A stretch of 64,000 nt of DNA from Stichopus chloronotus (Eukaryota > Echinodermata > Holothuroidea > Aspidochirotida > Stichopodidae), in the NCBI GenBank assembly GCA_021234535.1, contig CM037839.1, positions 24,167,196 through 24,231,195 on the forward strand, in the 5' to 3' direction. Shown piece by piece: positions 25,382 to 41,560 of the stretch. Under the pieces are notes generated by a model, which was not told the DNA's origin, searched no databases, and worked only from the letters and a program-made list of their open reading frames with translations. Both the position numbers and the translations under genes were made by a program. Every line of letters starts with the position of its first letter. The first letter of the stretch is position 1.

Positions 25382-26013
25382 CAGGCTCGTAGCCAAGGAG
25401 GGGGCGAAGGAGGCGATCGTCCCCCCCCCCCCCCGGCCATATTGTGGCATTTTTTTTAAGGACTTCGCCTGAAATGCCCAGGAGCATAGTCATAGCCAGG
25501 GAAAGTTGGGCGAATAGGGCGACCCTGCTTGATCTCATTTTCGCCTTTTCCCCTCGATATCGTTGAACAGTAATTCCCTCAATTTATGCGGCAGGTCTAC
25601 CAAGGCAGGGGTGGAATGCAGGGTTGGGAGCATGTATGTATGCATTTTAAACACCCAGGAAGGGCAGTTTTCTACTATCTGAGTGGTTTGTAGAGCCAAA
25701 CGTTTCTTTGAATGCTCATCTCGGCATTGCATCATTTTTCACAGACTAATTGTTTTCTCAGTAATTGAGAAATTGTAGACATGAGATCTATATTTCAAGG
25801 CTGGTTCATGCAGTTGAAAAGACATGGGAAGGGCTATTTCCTGCCATTTGGGGGGTTTGTAAAACCTAAAATTTTCTTGTACGCTCCGCACCAACTGATG
25901 GTGGCGCTCCCCTTAGATAGTTTTCACGGGTTCGCACCCCTTCCCCTTGTCATATTCCTGGCTACGCCCATAGAGCAGGATTTATTACATCCTGCTCTAT
26001 GGCTACGCCCCTG
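25382..26013. mobile_element. Non-autonomous hAT-like element with 8-bp target duplication
   Basis: The element starts CAGGCTCGTAGCCA and ends TGGCTACGCCCCTG, giving inverted repeats with 12 of 14 positions matching. The flanks are TGTCTACT (25374-25381) and TATCTACT (26014-26021), a 7-of-8 target duplication. CAGGGGCGTAGCCA-type ends with 8-bp duplications are typical of hAT transposons. It is 632 bp, has no transposase, and carries a C run near 25422. Its right third is the core repeat found at 7.3, 36.3, 53.1, 55.7 and 63.4 kb. A hairpin of 13 bp (25969-25981 with 25989-26001) lies just inside the right end. Confidence 0.75.
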
Positions 26014-26021
26014 TATCTACT

Positions 26022-26243
26022 ATTTATGTAAATTGTTCACGACGGAAGGTCTTTTAAGGTCTTCTAAAATGATCCAGATTGCAGGAGATCTGCAGATTTC
26101 ACAATTTTCTGGGGGAAGGCATGCCCCCCGACCCCCTAGCAACTGCATGTTTACGGCACGCGGCAGCCGTTTCCATATTTGGAAAAGGTCCACTTTTTGG
26201 AAAAAAGACCCACCCCTCCACATTTGCTGGCTACGGGCCTGTG
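26022..26243. repeat. Truncated hAT-like element end
   Basis: The sequence ends in GGCTACGGGCCTG (26230-26242), a variant of the hAT inverted repeat next door. No left end was found. An open frame crossing both elements here (25781-26287) is transposon sequence, not a gene. Confidence 0.5.
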
Positions 26244-26297
26244 ATATCAAACAGGCAGCCGCCTCAAAAAGAATACATGCAGGATAGATGTACGACA

Positions 26298-26338
26298 ACA
26301 CTCAGTGTTAGTTAGTTAGTGTTAGTTAGTTAGTTAGG
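26298..26338. repeat. GTTA microsatellite
   Basis: GTTAGTTAGTTAGT units lie just left of the duplicated amylase block. Confidence 0.85.
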
Positions 26339-26344
26339 ATTGTA

Positions 26345-26591
26345 TCTTTCTTACTGTCTACGGAAGGTGTGCACAGGCTCAAAGTACAAAGATGGATAGG
26401 CCTATACCGTTATTATTTATTTCACATGGAAAGGGTTTATCTTGATAACGATATCATGGGAAGATGACAGCTGACTCTCCCAAGTCTCTTCTCTCATTTC
26501 CATATTTCAAGAGTAACATCTAAACAGCTCCTTCACTTACTGATTCAATCTCATCTGAGTGAAGAAGAGACAGAAACTGTGGCAGACGAAA
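26345..26591 (+). promoter_or_regulatory. Amylase copy 1 promoter region
   Basis: This block is conserved with the region upstream of copy 2 (46035-46277). A head-to-head GATA pair TTATCTTGATAA at 26437-26448 lies 155 bp before ATG, and its twin at 46122-46133 lies 156 bp before the second ATG. TCCATATTTCAAGAGTAACA near 26500 is also shared and is the best TATA-like element. GATA factors drive digestive gene expression in many animals; their role here is inference. Confidence 0.5.
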
Positions 26592-31820
<5,229 letters not shown>

Positions 31821-32950
31821 AATTGACGGGGATCTATAGCGATCATTCTAACTTTCTCTTAAAACTTTCAAACATAACAATGTGGTAACGAATCAGTCTG
31901 TGATCGAAGGCAACTTTCTCTCTGGGTGGCAGTGGAGAAAAGTGACCAAATATGGTGGTGGCGGTAAACATAACTATCGTAATCTTGAAAAACAGTGAAC
32001 AACATTTACAAGTAATATTCATAACAAGTAATGTTATATTTGCCTTTATTAAGTTAAAACTGACATAGTTGGTAAACTTAAACATCACCTTCTCAATTTA
32101 CTTTGAGTCGTTAAAAAATGAAACGTTTTACTGTTGCGAAGAGTGCTTTTTTCTTTTGTTTTTTTTCCTTCACAGAAACAAGGAACGATGATCAATGTTG
32201 TCATGTATACAGATTAAGATGAAGAACATCTATTGCAACATGTGTCAAATCTCACTTTACATTTGTAGGCGCATTGCTAGTTTAAAAGACAAACTCCAGC
32301 ACTGTCATCGAGCGTTGATGACAAAATCTTTACATGGTCACGGTGACAACTAAGTTATACATACACCGAGCTGCATGCAAGTTAGAATGATATGCATTCG
32401 AAATTTCTTTGCACCATGAAAAGTTCATGCCGTATACGATATCATAAATCGGGGAAAAAATGTCCAAATACACCAATGGTCCCCACCTGTTTCCAGTTCA
32501 ACACCCTCTTTCACATGGGGACACTGGGGAACTTTCCCTCCCACCATATTAGTAAACTACTAATCAAAGTACGTATTGTCTTATTGTTCTAACAATTACC
32601 GTGCAGAGTTTTATTGTTCCATCTTATTTTCATAGTACCACATTCACTGGCTCACATGTAGTATAAGTGTATCTATGAGAGAAGTTTGCACGATTCGGAT
32701 GAAATTTCAAAGCCCTTGAGTAATAATGTGCGTATACAATGGGATTGGATGGGTTCTGTTAATAAACTCATCTCCCGTTGTGTACAACTGGTATATACAT
32801 TGTCAATTCTACCTCGAAAGTAAGAAACCTTCAGACGCAGCTCTTTTGATATAGGCTCTTGCACTAAACCTATGAATTGCAAGGTTCTCTGCAAAGCATT
32901 GACGTAATCAGCAGGGAGGGGGCACGGGAGAGATTCCCCTCCGATCCAAG
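31821..32950 (+). other. Amylase copy 1 3' flank, part of the duplication
   Basis: The sequence remains alignable with 51488-52400 well past the stop codons: TAGCGATCATTC just after each stop, TTCACAGAAACA further on, and a GACGTAA stretch near the right limit. No clear AATAAA signal was found close to the stop. Confidence 0.6.
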
Positions 32951-35900
32951 TGTCTTTCCCCGCCTGTCCTTATACCCTTCACAAGTCACTGCTTTTAGCC
33001 AATGTACTGCATTGATATCTGTCAAAGATTGCTGAGATAGTGACTCTAACAGTGTACAATTGACTTCATATCCATCCACATTGGTTATTCATCTCAAGGA
33101 GATGCTGACCTCTATACGCGAATGATACCCAAACCTCTTTATTTTATGGCATTCTAATGAAACTTGAATTTGGTTTGTCAATGGGTCTTATTATCGACGT
33201 ATCCTAAGGTACACAAATGACGTGGGTTGGCATAGTAAATATCGCTGCTACTAGTGGTTCTACGAGTGCAACGGCTGTACACATTGACGGCATATCCATC
33301 CACATTGGTTCCCGATTTTGGTCAGAGGGTGAAAATCACTGTAAATATGCGGACAATGTCTTCGTATCAAACGTACCATAGAAATCGAAGCCCTAATAGC
33401 TGGAAGAATCTGGCCAATGGACAAAATGGCATCAAACTGTCCACTGTATGGATGGTCACGTGCCGCGGGAATGACGACTTGGTATGTTAGGTGTAATAGT
33501 TTCATACGTTCGCTCTCAATAATCGCAACCGTTTATCTGTACATTAACTGGACTGGGTATCTCTTTTCAATAGCGCGTCAACACTTAACAGGCTTTCTCC
33601 AGTGAAGCCAAAGGTAGCTACAGGAAGCTACAGCTACCAAAGGAAATCTTTGGGTGTCGCAACATGGCCGTCATGGAACGCCAAAAGGAAAACCAAAGAA
33701 AGCAAAGTAAGTTAAACGGTCTGTCGAACATAATCAAAAGCCTATGGCGAGTAAAAGTGCAAACTCATAGTAACTGAACCTAGTTCCGAATGAAAAAAAA
33801 AAATACTGTTTATGCATTGATATTATAACCATGACATCTAATCCAGGCAATCACGTTTCGACATTAAATTTCGGCGTTCCATGTAGGCCATGCTGCAGAG
33901 GCTAGTGTCTGTGGCTTCACAGCGGCGAGCAGTTGAGCCAATTTAGTTAATGTACAGATCTGTGCCTCAAGAGCAAACCACGCCCACATCGCGCAACTAC
34001 TGCACAGTAGGCTACTCTGCTGCTGAACTGAGACATTTCATCAGTTGTAGCAGAGTGACGGTCCAGTGATTTGCGCCTCAAATGCAGAAAAATTGTGCCG
34101 TCTTGTAATTATTCCTTATTTTGTAAGGCCAAGGGCGTACAGTAGCTGCAGGGGGTACAGGGGTGTGGGAGCATGTAACTGTCGGTAAATGAGTGACCCA
34201 CTTGGCAAATTCCGAAACTTCAATAACACATAAGAGGTCGAGGGTTTTCTATCCCACAAAATACTGACAGTGCCATTTCCAGGTACTTCAAGTTGCCGAG
34301 AATGTAAAGGGAGATTCTTGCAATCTGGGGTATCTTTATTCAAAATATTCTTTAACGGACGTTGCTTTTGTCTAATGGTGGCCCTCCGCTATGTCTTTCC
34401 ACAATCATCCCATTGTCCAGAAACCTGGGTGCACAACTGCACTGCTACGCTGTAACTTTGTTTAAGGCGATCGACAATGATTTCTTTTTGAGAACACCTC
34501 ATTTATTTGCCACCCCCCCCCCCCCCACATTCAAAGCAAACTTTTAACTTTACCCATGTTCGAAGATACTATGTCTCAGTTTTTGCTCAGAAGACAGTTA
34601 AGTCCCTCTTTTGTCGTACAACATTACAACATACAAGAATACGTGTTCTTACTCAGTATGAATTGTACACTCTTTCAGAGTCAACACCATTTTAAGTTCG
34701 TAGTGAAAGAGAAAGTTTCCAAATCCTATGATTTACAAAAAACAGAATACTGTAACGATTTCTCAGCACTAGTTATCGGGCGTCTGAATATTTTCCAACT
34801 AGAGTTGGTCTTGGTAGAGATCCTAAAAATTACAAGGTGTGGCTTGGATGGTTGTAGGTTAAATGAGAGAACACTGAATTTCTCTCGCTGACCTGCATTC
34901 AATACGACACACAAGTAAAGGAGCAGAGAGCAATTGGGTATACTTCAGGGTCTATTTCTCAACCCGACGAGAGTACAACACAACATTCAAGGCAGAAAAG
35001 AATAAAGTGAATATTACGTTCGGACGAAAACAACACAAACGAGGCCTCACTACCGAAGTAGAATCCTTTCACAATAATACACAAACGAGAATATACAAGA
35101 CGAATACAAAACAATACGTACTATCGCGATGATCGGAGCCTGGGCTACTACCGAACCGAACGGTTCAGAACGTGAGCGAAGACTGATTCAGAAGCCCAGG
35201 AGTCTCCTCCAGCAAAGCGGGAGAGCAGACATCACGTGACTGGGACTACTGTACATCACTGACTATCAAATGTGATTTACGGAAAAATAGGGGGAGCCAA
35301 ATATGATGACGAATGGCATCACAATACTTAATCGAAACTTAGAGAGACTGGAAAGTTCCATTTCCTGCGATTTTCTAACTGGAATTTACATCCGAAAACT
35401 TCTTTGTTGGATACGAGTCAATCGATGGATTGGATCGCATATAAAATATCGACCGGCATCTTTCCTTTTCTTGCTGTGACAGATAGGACAGAATTCAGTT
35501 GATGTGGATTGCTTTAATACTGTGCACTGACTTGTCAAAGTCTCATTCTGAAACCGAGGTAAGGTCTAAGGAGGGATATTCCACCGTAAATAAAGGAAAA
35601 TCACTACTTAAAAACTGTTAATTCTGGAGTTACATTCCTTTTAAGCCTAATAACCAAGCACCATTTTGCATCTAAAATATCCTATAAACGCAGACAGTTT
35701 CAAAACGGAACACCCTTTCCCTGTGACCCCTTCCAGACAGAGATCCCGCATACACAAGCCATCGGCAAAAAACCCCTTTGCAATATACCTGAATCGTCTG
35801 CGCCCTGAGACATCTCACATAAGGCAAAATGAAAAAGGGGAGAGGGAGCAACCATTTCAACCAGATCATTATCACTTGTTCATGCTTAGGCTGTATTCTG

Positions 35901-36125
35901 CTTCAGATATCACTCCACTCTCAAGAAGAAATCGAAATTAAATCGTATACTTTTTCACACATTGACTATTTACTAGACCTCCACCAATTTTACTGTTAGA
36001 AGTAAATTTATTCTTCCTTTTGATATATGTTGGGACGACTTTAAAAGTGCCTTTTTTTAATTATCTGGATTTGAAAAGACCAGCCATTCACTGCAGTTTT
36101 GGTTCAATGCATTCTTTTGAACCCA
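32951..36125. other. Intergenic, no gene recognised
   Basis: CATATCCATCCACATTGGTT occurs twice (near 33068 and 33292) as a small duplication. There is a C run near 34513-34526. Frames of up to 111 residues (34556-34891) show no domain. Confidence 0.5.
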
Positions 36126-36129
36126 GAGG

Positions 36130-36420
36130 GAAGGGAGGGCGGCATGGGACTCAGTCTCTCAATGAAAAGACTGACGCACTAAAGGTATGTTTAGCTTCCC
36201 CAACAGCTCAAATTTGCCAAGTGGTGGTGGAATACATGATGCATAAATTCAAATTTGAGACATGAGATCTCTACTTCAAGTTTTGATAAATACAGCATGG
36301 AACACTTGCGAAATGCAGTTTCCGGCCATCAAGGCGAAGTGAAAAGTGGGACTTCGATGTTGGCGATGCCGCTAAGATAGTCCTACCCTCACCCATCCCT
36401 CCCCCACCCCCCCCCACTGG
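36130..36420 (-). repeat. hAT-like core repeat fragment
   Basis: GACATGAGATCTCTACTTCA and the following sequence match the core inside 25382-26013 (GACATGAGATCTATATTTCA) and 53090-53230. No inverted terminal repeats were found. Confidence 0.6.
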
Positions 36421-36633
36421 GGGTAGACGGTTGAACATTACGTAATGCATCGAAGCAACGCATTACCCGATTCTATTTGTTTAATCGAAAACATCCTAGT
36501 AAAACATGAGCTTGTTGCATGCTAAAGTAGTAAAACATTTTCAACAGTTGGAAAAAAATGAAAATGACGTACTTTTAAGTAGGAGAATTGACGTACTTTT
36601 AAATAGTAATACGACCATGACAGATTATTGGTT

Positions 36634-36677
36634 CGTATGGCGATGGCCTTTGTTGACACAAAGGCTATCGCCATACG
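36634..36677. repeat. Hairpin with 20-bp stem
   Basis: CGTATGGCGATGGCCTTTGT at 36634-36653 pairs with 36658-36677 across the loop TGAC, with one mismatch. Confidence 0.9.
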
Positions 36678-36897
36678 ATTTTTTTTAATTAATTCCGCGG
36701 CAGGGTTGGAAAAAACCCATTGTTTCCAGAATCTATGACATCAGGGATTTGGGGAGGCGTATTGCCAATGCGTCCTCCATGAAATGAGTATGCCGACCGT
36801 TCTGCTGCCAAGTCCATCCCCTAGCCCTCATACTCGTGTTTTGCATATAGTCTACAGGCACATGTATGGCCAATCGAAACCTCAAATTAACGATTTC

Positions 36898-37672
36898 CAG
36901 TGGCGACGAAAGGCTGTCAGACTGAGGGGGGTAAATTGAGGGCAGAGGAAAATGTTGGGGGGGCAAAGATTTTCACGCGCAGCACGAAACCGAGCGCGAA
37001 GCGCAAGGCCTTACGGGTGGGGTCCAGGGGTCCGCCTAAGGGCCCTGTGGTGGGGGTGGGGGTCCAGGGGGCGAAGGCCCCGGAAGTTGTGAGGTTTTAG
37101 CACATCTCTGGGTGGAAACTTAAGTCCCAAGAGAGGTATATTATTTATTTTTATATTATTTATTTTTTCGGTTGACGGTACTCCAAGGTTCCCAACTTTG
37201 TTCTTTGGGAGTACCATTTCACATTTACGCGGTACCACCGAGTACACACACACATAGGCTACATACACTTCCATTCCATTCCTATATTTAGGAAAACAAC
37301 GACATTCCTATATTTAGGAAAACAACCACCTACCCGCCCTTCCCTCAAGGCTTATGCTGGACGGTAAACATTCCAGAGAAAATTTGTCTGACCAAGCTGG
37401 CCTAATGTTGAAGTGGCTACGGGCATGATATGAAAACTGACAGCCTGTGTAACATAAATTAGGCATTTATCAATCATGGTTCCCGGAAGCTGTTCTTATT
37501 CTGTCCAATGCCAATACATAGTTTTGTGATTAAATTAATTTTGGATGAGTACAAGATCTGATTGGGAAGGGTGAGAGCAACTGGGGGGGGGGCAACTGGG
37601 GGGCAAGGAAACAATCTGGACGGGCAAATGCCCCCTCATGCCTCCCCCCCCCCCCCCCCAGCGCCGCCACTG
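36898..37672. mobile_element. hAT-like MITE, second copy, with 8-bp target duplication
   Basis: The element begins CAGTGGCGACG and ends GCGCCGCCACTG. ACGATTTC flanks it exactly on both sides (36890-36897 and 37673-37680). It is 775 bp with no transposase. Inside it is about 90% identical by eye to the MITE that interrupts amylase copy 2 (46352-47101), including the shared ATTATTTATTTTTTC tract and the CA tract. Open frames here are repeat sequence. Confidence 0.92.
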
Positions 37673-37799
37673 ACGATTTCACACCTTTATGAGCACATTG
37701 CTTCAATGGTGATGTTAATCTGTATCGTCTTAGCTTTCAATATCCTAACAGAGATCACAAATGTGAAGCCAGTTTCCCAAAATTCGCAGTTCCTAGGCC

Positions 37800-37861
37800 A
37801 TTCCCAAAATTTCTCTGGGGTACTCTTCCTCCTGCCTCCCCCACTTGCTACGCCACTGTTT
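37800..37861. repeat. Solo hAT-like end
   Basis: GCTACGCCACTG near 37849-37860 is a typical hAT right end (reverse of CAGTGGCGTAGC). It is followed by TTTCTTTC, but no matching left end was found. Confidence 0.35.
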
Positions 37862-38590
37862 CTTTCAGAGTGGTGAGTGTTTGTGTATGTGTGGAAGGAA
37901 AGAGGGAGTCAAATTGCCTGGGTGAGAGATGCAGCATCCACTTACGCCAAACACATCTCTTACATGCTTCCTCAGCTGTACGTATGATGGATATCGAAAG
38001 AGACTTTCAAAAGATATTTCACCTGTAATACAAGAGAGACAAATTTGAGGAGTGTTTTCATTGTACAAATGATCACAGCATCAAATCGGCAGGAGGGGTT
38101 GTAAAAAGATTTTCACGAACCCCCCTCCAACTTCTTCCTTAAGTCCGACCATCGCGCGTACGTGACAGCGAGGGGTTACTTACTCTTTCAATAAGTTTCT
38201 ATCCTTTCGTTCTCTTAAACCATACATTAATACCTGTTTCAGCAGTAACTTCCTCGTTAGTCCTAGTTTTATTTTATCAAAACCGGTCGAGTCGAAAAAA
38301 TGTTCTCTCAATTTTTTTTTTCCATTTTCAAATCGCAGTTAGTCTCGGCATTACAACATGCTTTCACAGAATTTCTGATCATAGTGTAACTGGCGATGTC
38401 AATTGTTTCTCTGCGTTTCGTCATCCCTTTAAGAGGAAAAAGTACCAATTGTGTAACTATTGTTTTTAAATTGGCTTGGAATTACGAAGCTCCCAGACTT
38501 CTTGTTGTGAGATACATTGTAAACACTCCCGTCGTTATTGGAGCTCTTCTCAGGTGCGGTGTCCTGTGAAGGGGTGTTTTCTGGGTAAAT
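37862..38590. other. Intergenic, no gene recognised
   Basis: No supported coding frame or element. Confidence 0.5.
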
Positions 38591-38698
38591 AGAGGAAAAG
38601 TAACAAAGAATTAAATAAGCTAGAAAATGTAGTTACGAATATATCACCTACCGTCCATGATTACTGCCCCAGATTATTTTGGAACCTTTGAGCAGTTC

Positions 38699-39832
38699 AC
38701 TACGGAAGCGTAGATGTGACATGCAAAAGGAAAAAGAACCATCTCGGCAAAATAACCATTTTCATAAAAATGACATTTTGACGACTTAATACACTCCAAA
38801 AAATGACAAATATCTGAAATTTGTCGTTTTGACGTTATTCAGCTTCTTTTTACAAAGGACAAAATTAAGGAAAATTGTCATTTTGTCGAGATAAACAACT
38901 CGTCAAAATGGCAAAATTCGGAAAATTGAGATTTTACCGAGTGATAGCAACTCCGCAAAGTGCAAAATCTAGTCAAAATGGAAAAAACAATTAAAAAAAA
39001 TGTCATTTTTGCCGAGATAAAACAACTCATCAAAATGGCAAAATTCGGAAAATTGTCGTTGTGTTGACTAAGAACATCTTGCCAAAATGATAAAATTCCA
39101 TAAAATATAGATAGAATATATATAATGTATAATAAATGATAAATATAGATGGAACATCTCGTCAAAAAAGCGAAATTCGGAATTTTGCCATTATTACCAG
39201 AATCACTAGTCTAGAGATTTGGAATTGTAACCACATCGTTAGCTTCCGTCACTGTAAGTTGGTCAGTATAATCGATACGCAGTATTGTAGCCCGCCTGCA
39301 TGCGATGTTTTCAACAAGTATATACTACAAGCTTTTTCTAGTTGAATTCATCGACCGTGACTGGCCCGTTTTGATGTTCTAATTCGGCAAAATAACAATT
39401 TTCCGAATTTCGCCATTTTGACAAGCTATTCAAACTCGGCAAGATGATAATAATTTTCCGAGTTTTGCCATTTTTACGAGATGTTCTAACTTGCCAAAAT
39501 GACAATTCTCGGATTTTGTCATTTTGGCAAGATGCTCTAGGATCAAACAAAATGGCATTTTCCCGAATTTTGTCGTTTTGATGAATTGTTTTATCTCTGC
39601 AAAATGACAATTTTTCGAATTTTGACACTTTGACGAAATATTGTAACTCGGCAAAATGACGATTTTCAGAAGTTTAACATTTTGAAAAGTTAAATAAATC
39701 CCCATATTTCCAGGTTTTTTTTTTCATTTTGAAGACTTTATTTAAATCGTCAAAATGTCAATTCTACAAAAATTGTCATTTTGTCGAGAGGATTCTTTTT
39801 TTGTTTGCATTTCCCTTCTACGCTTCCGTAGT
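38699..39832. mobile_element. Foldback element made of quasi-palindromic units
   Basis: The ends ACTACGGAAGCGTAGA (38699) and its reverse complement at 39817-39832 begin inverted repeats of roughly 130 bp. Between them lie many degenerate units of about 40-80 bp containing CAAAATGACAATTTTC...TTGCCATTTTGACGAG. Each unit is itself close to palindromic. It has no coding capacity. Related sequence begins at about 38590, outside the inverted repeat, and recurs at 23527-23790. A target duplication is not obvious. Confidence 0.7.
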
Positions 39833-40170
39833 TCCCTGGTAAACGGGCTCCGTATCATGGCATTTTCAGATGTCAGTGTATTGTTGCTAGCTTCTGCACT
39901 GTCTCTGAGGAGGAGGGACAGCTATCATGTACAGAGGTAGGCTGTGTGATGCACCGTCGGAACGATCATCACGCTGGCATGTACAGTATGCCGTTGGGAG
40001 TTTGACTCACTAAGTCTTAAATTAAAAATAAAAACCGGTCTTATTAAGCCATAGCCCAACCAAAATTACAAAGAAGTCTCGTTCCTGTCTACATGATCCG
40101 CTCAACACAAAGAGCTCAGTTGAAGAGCAAACCACTGAACGTGGATCAAGAAACATTGAACGAAAGAACT
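39833..40170. other. Intergenic, nothing recognised
   Basis: No supported gene or repeat. Confidence 0.4.
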
Positions 40171-40201
40171 GCCTCTCGAAAATGAGAGGCGTGCCTCGGT
40201 A

Positions 40202-40400
40202 CTGTCCATGACGTCATGGACAGAACAAAAATCGGGTGGTTTCCGGGGATTATACAAAAAGTAAAGTTTTAGGGTTCCCTAGAGAGAGCTTTTTCTCCTC
40301 TCTGACGAGCAGTTCTAGGATCGCCAGAAAACAAGCAAGACTGTACTCAGTGGACTTTGTGTGATTGCATCGTACAACGTTTTTCACGAAGTCAAATTTG
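40202..40400 (+). promoter_or_regulatory. Possible CRE/TATA promoter with first exon and splice donor
   Basis: A perfect 22-bp palindrome at 40202-40223 is centred on the cAMP-response element TGACGTCA. TATACAAA follows at 40251-40258, a spacing common in CRE/TATA promoters. About 110 bp after the expected start site a strong donor GTAAGTG lies at 40400. No downstream coding exon was recognised in the window, so this may be a first non-coding exon, a solo LTR or chance. A small hairpin GCCTCTC/GAGAGGC lies just upstream at about 40171-40190. Confidence 0.3.
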
Positions 40401-41149
40401 TAAGTGTAAGTCTTGATATACTCTTTTTAACGTAAATGATGTAAGTCGTAATTGCTTCCACAAAGAACTGAGACAAGATTTATAATTTGCAGAGTACGAT
40501 ACTGCGTTATCCCAAATTGTGTTATTCGTGGTGATAATTTAGCGCTTAACTTGCTAACGTTATTCGGTTGTTCTTGAGAAACTCCACTCATGAAGTAGTT
40601 AATCTTGTATTTGATCTAAAGTCTGTAAAATTAACTTACCTGGCCAAAGAAGATCATGCAAACTCATATTAGTTTTCGACCGACACTGATACGTTTCGTT
40701 TTCCGACCGATACGACTTTGGTGCGCTGCGTAACTGCGTAACTAGAACTGAGCAGAGAAATCCTGCGCTGCCTTAACCAACGCAGAGTGTAATTATTAGG
40801 TGATGTTACTGTGGTAATTCATATTTGTAACGTAAATATGGTTCCGTAATTGTTCAGAGGTTGGACAGAAGGGAGAGAATATATCGTTTTCAACTTAATC
40901 GATCATTTCCAAACTTTTGAGTTTCTACCGCGAAACCTAAGGTTCGCTCTTGCAGTCCTCACTAAACTGTTAGAGGAGTTACGTTACTATAATATTAGCA
41001 GTGGAGTTGCCAAGGGGAGGGTGTCACGTGTCCTTTGGAATATCTTGTGTCACGCGTTGCCCCTCCCCCCCCCCCCACACCTCCCCACTGATATTTGGGA
41101 TTTTCAAAAAATATATTTCCCCTGTCGTCAGACTCGGAGAATTCAGAAT

Positions 41150-41560
41150 TTATTCAACATACATTTCATTTTAAATTTAGTACTGTAGTTGAGCAATGTG
41201 ATGACTTTAATTCATCACAAATACCATAACTCCCAGGAGGTTCCCCAACCCCTGGACCGACAGAGACTTATCCCCTGGAACCAACAGGGACTTGTCACTG
41301 AACTTGAAGTTATCCATCTTTGGATTGAGATCAGTATGTAGTCAATGTAAATGATGACTTTAATACATCACAAATATAATAAAAGCAAGGAGATTCCCCT
41401 TGGTCCCCTGTGGGGGCATTGCCCCGGGACTTGAAGTCACCCACTTTTAGTTTTAGACCTATATTTATAGGCAATAGAACTATCCTTTAAAATGACGACA
41501 TAAGTATATCACAAATACCACAAAGCCCAGGACTTCCAGGGGAGACTAGGGTTTTGTCCC
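41150..41560. repeat. Tandem repeat, about 3 units of 140-152 bp
   Basis: GATGACTTTAATTCATCACA at about 41200 recurs at 41352 (GATGACTTTAATACATCACA) and in degenerate form at 41492. Each is followed by a purine-rich then CCC-rich segment and an acttgaagt..ccayctttgg block. Confidence 0.75.

Noticed and set aside
25781..26287. A 168-residue plus-strand frame
   Set aside because: It runs across the end of one hAT-like element into another; the sequence recurs as a non-coding repeat elsewhere in the window.
34900..35260. A possible LTR fragment
   Set aside because: No second copy, primer-binding site or TG...CA end pair was found in the window.
38699..39832. A CRISPR-like array of spaced repeats
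   Set aside because: Units are degenerate, palindromic and variable in spacing, and the DNA is eukaryotic.
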